Source of the DNA: an uncultured Muribaculaceae bacterium
Lineage (GTDB): Bacteria > Bacteroidota > Bacteroidia > Bacteroidales > Muribaculaceae
Direction: 5' to 3'
Assembly: GCA_910583675.1 (NCBI GenBank)
Contig: CAJTYH010000055.1
Location: 1 to 13,561, forward strand
Length of the DNA stretch: 13,561 nt
Shown: positions 13,513 through 13,561 of the stretch, piece after piece
How the letters are laid out: every line of letters begins with the position of its first letter
How positions within the stretch are numbered: the stretch's first letter is position 1
Made by a program: the position numbers and the translations under genes
The notes under the pieces: model-generated
What the model was told of the DNA's origin: nothing
What the model saw: the letters and a program-made list of their open reading frames with translations, nothing else
Database searches by the model: none

Positions 13513-13561
13513 TGTCTTACCAGGATTCGAACCTAGACAGGCAGAACCAAAAACTGCAGTG
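13512..13561 (-). tRNA. tRNA-Gln (anticodon TTG), 5' part beyond the window
   Basis: On the minus strand the anticodon stem pairs 13553-13557 with 13541-13545, with an innermost T:T mismatch. The seven-base loop carries TTG (plus positions 13548-13550). The T arm is CTAGG/CCTGG around TTCGAAT. The 3' acceptor strand TAAGACA (13513-13519) would give the U1:A72 end typical of glutamine tRNAs, and the discriminator is A at 13512. CCA is not encoded. The D arm and acceptor 5' strand are outside the window. Confidence 0.85.

Noticed and set aside
1..13561. CRISPR arrays, insertion sequences, integrases or prophage genes
   Set aside because: No regularly spaced repeats, transposase or recombinase motifs, or terminal inverted repeats around a coding region were seen on reading both strands.

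Overview
The window looks like a chromosomal segment of a Bacteroidales bacterium (phylum Bacteroidota). The signs are promoters of the Bacteroidota type (-7 element TAnnTTTG, with TTTG 19 bases upstream in the clearest cases), a secreted protein with a type IX secretion (T9SS) type A sorting tail, a NigD-like lipoprotein, a DUF3467 protein, a LysRS with the long C-terminal extension seen in this phylum, and a CysRS with KMGKS in place of KMSKS. The moderately GC-rich core would suit a Muribaculaceae-like lineage, but the family cannot be fixed from this sequence alone.

Layout. Positions 1-1091 hold the 3' part of tRNA-Ala(GGC) with a strong terminator, then a visibly AT-richer two-gene module, mntA-hepT (nucleotidyltransferase antitoxin and HEPN RNase toxin), then a gene-poor gap and tRNA-Arg(ACG) on the minus strand with its own terminator and promoter. 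Positions 1315-9577 hold eight closely spaced plus-strand genes: lysS, gpsA, a LolD-like ABC ATPase, a NigD-like lipoprotein, a DUF3467 protein, cysS, a RecD/Dda-like SF1 helicase and a GatB/YqeY-domain protein. Most gaps are under 50 bp. The largest, about 100 bp before cysS, holds a GC-rich hairpin. Positions 9591-12087 hold two minus-strand genes, a calcium/sodium antiporter and, upstream of it, a T9SS-exported protein of unknown function. Positions 12349-13416 hold an AT-richer DUF1016 (YhcG-type) PD-(D/E)XK nuclease gene. A perfect 21-bp hairpin then abuts the 3' end of a partial minus-strand tRNA-Gln(TTG) that runs off the window.

How the parts fit. The core is housekeeping: tRNA charging (lysS, cysS, three tRNAs), phospholipid precursor synthesis (gpsA), probable envelope lipoprotein transport (lolD-like), DNA processing (helicase) and ion homeostasis. 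The accessory content is two small AT-rich inserts, mntA-hepT and the DUF1016 nuclease, each beside tRNA genes, a common place for acquired toxin-antitoxin or defence genes. No complete new multi-gene system is evident. The most unusual signals are the near-identical palindrome occurring twice inside the DUF1016 gene, the very short or absent leader of mntA, and the perfect hairpin fused to the tRNA-Gln end.
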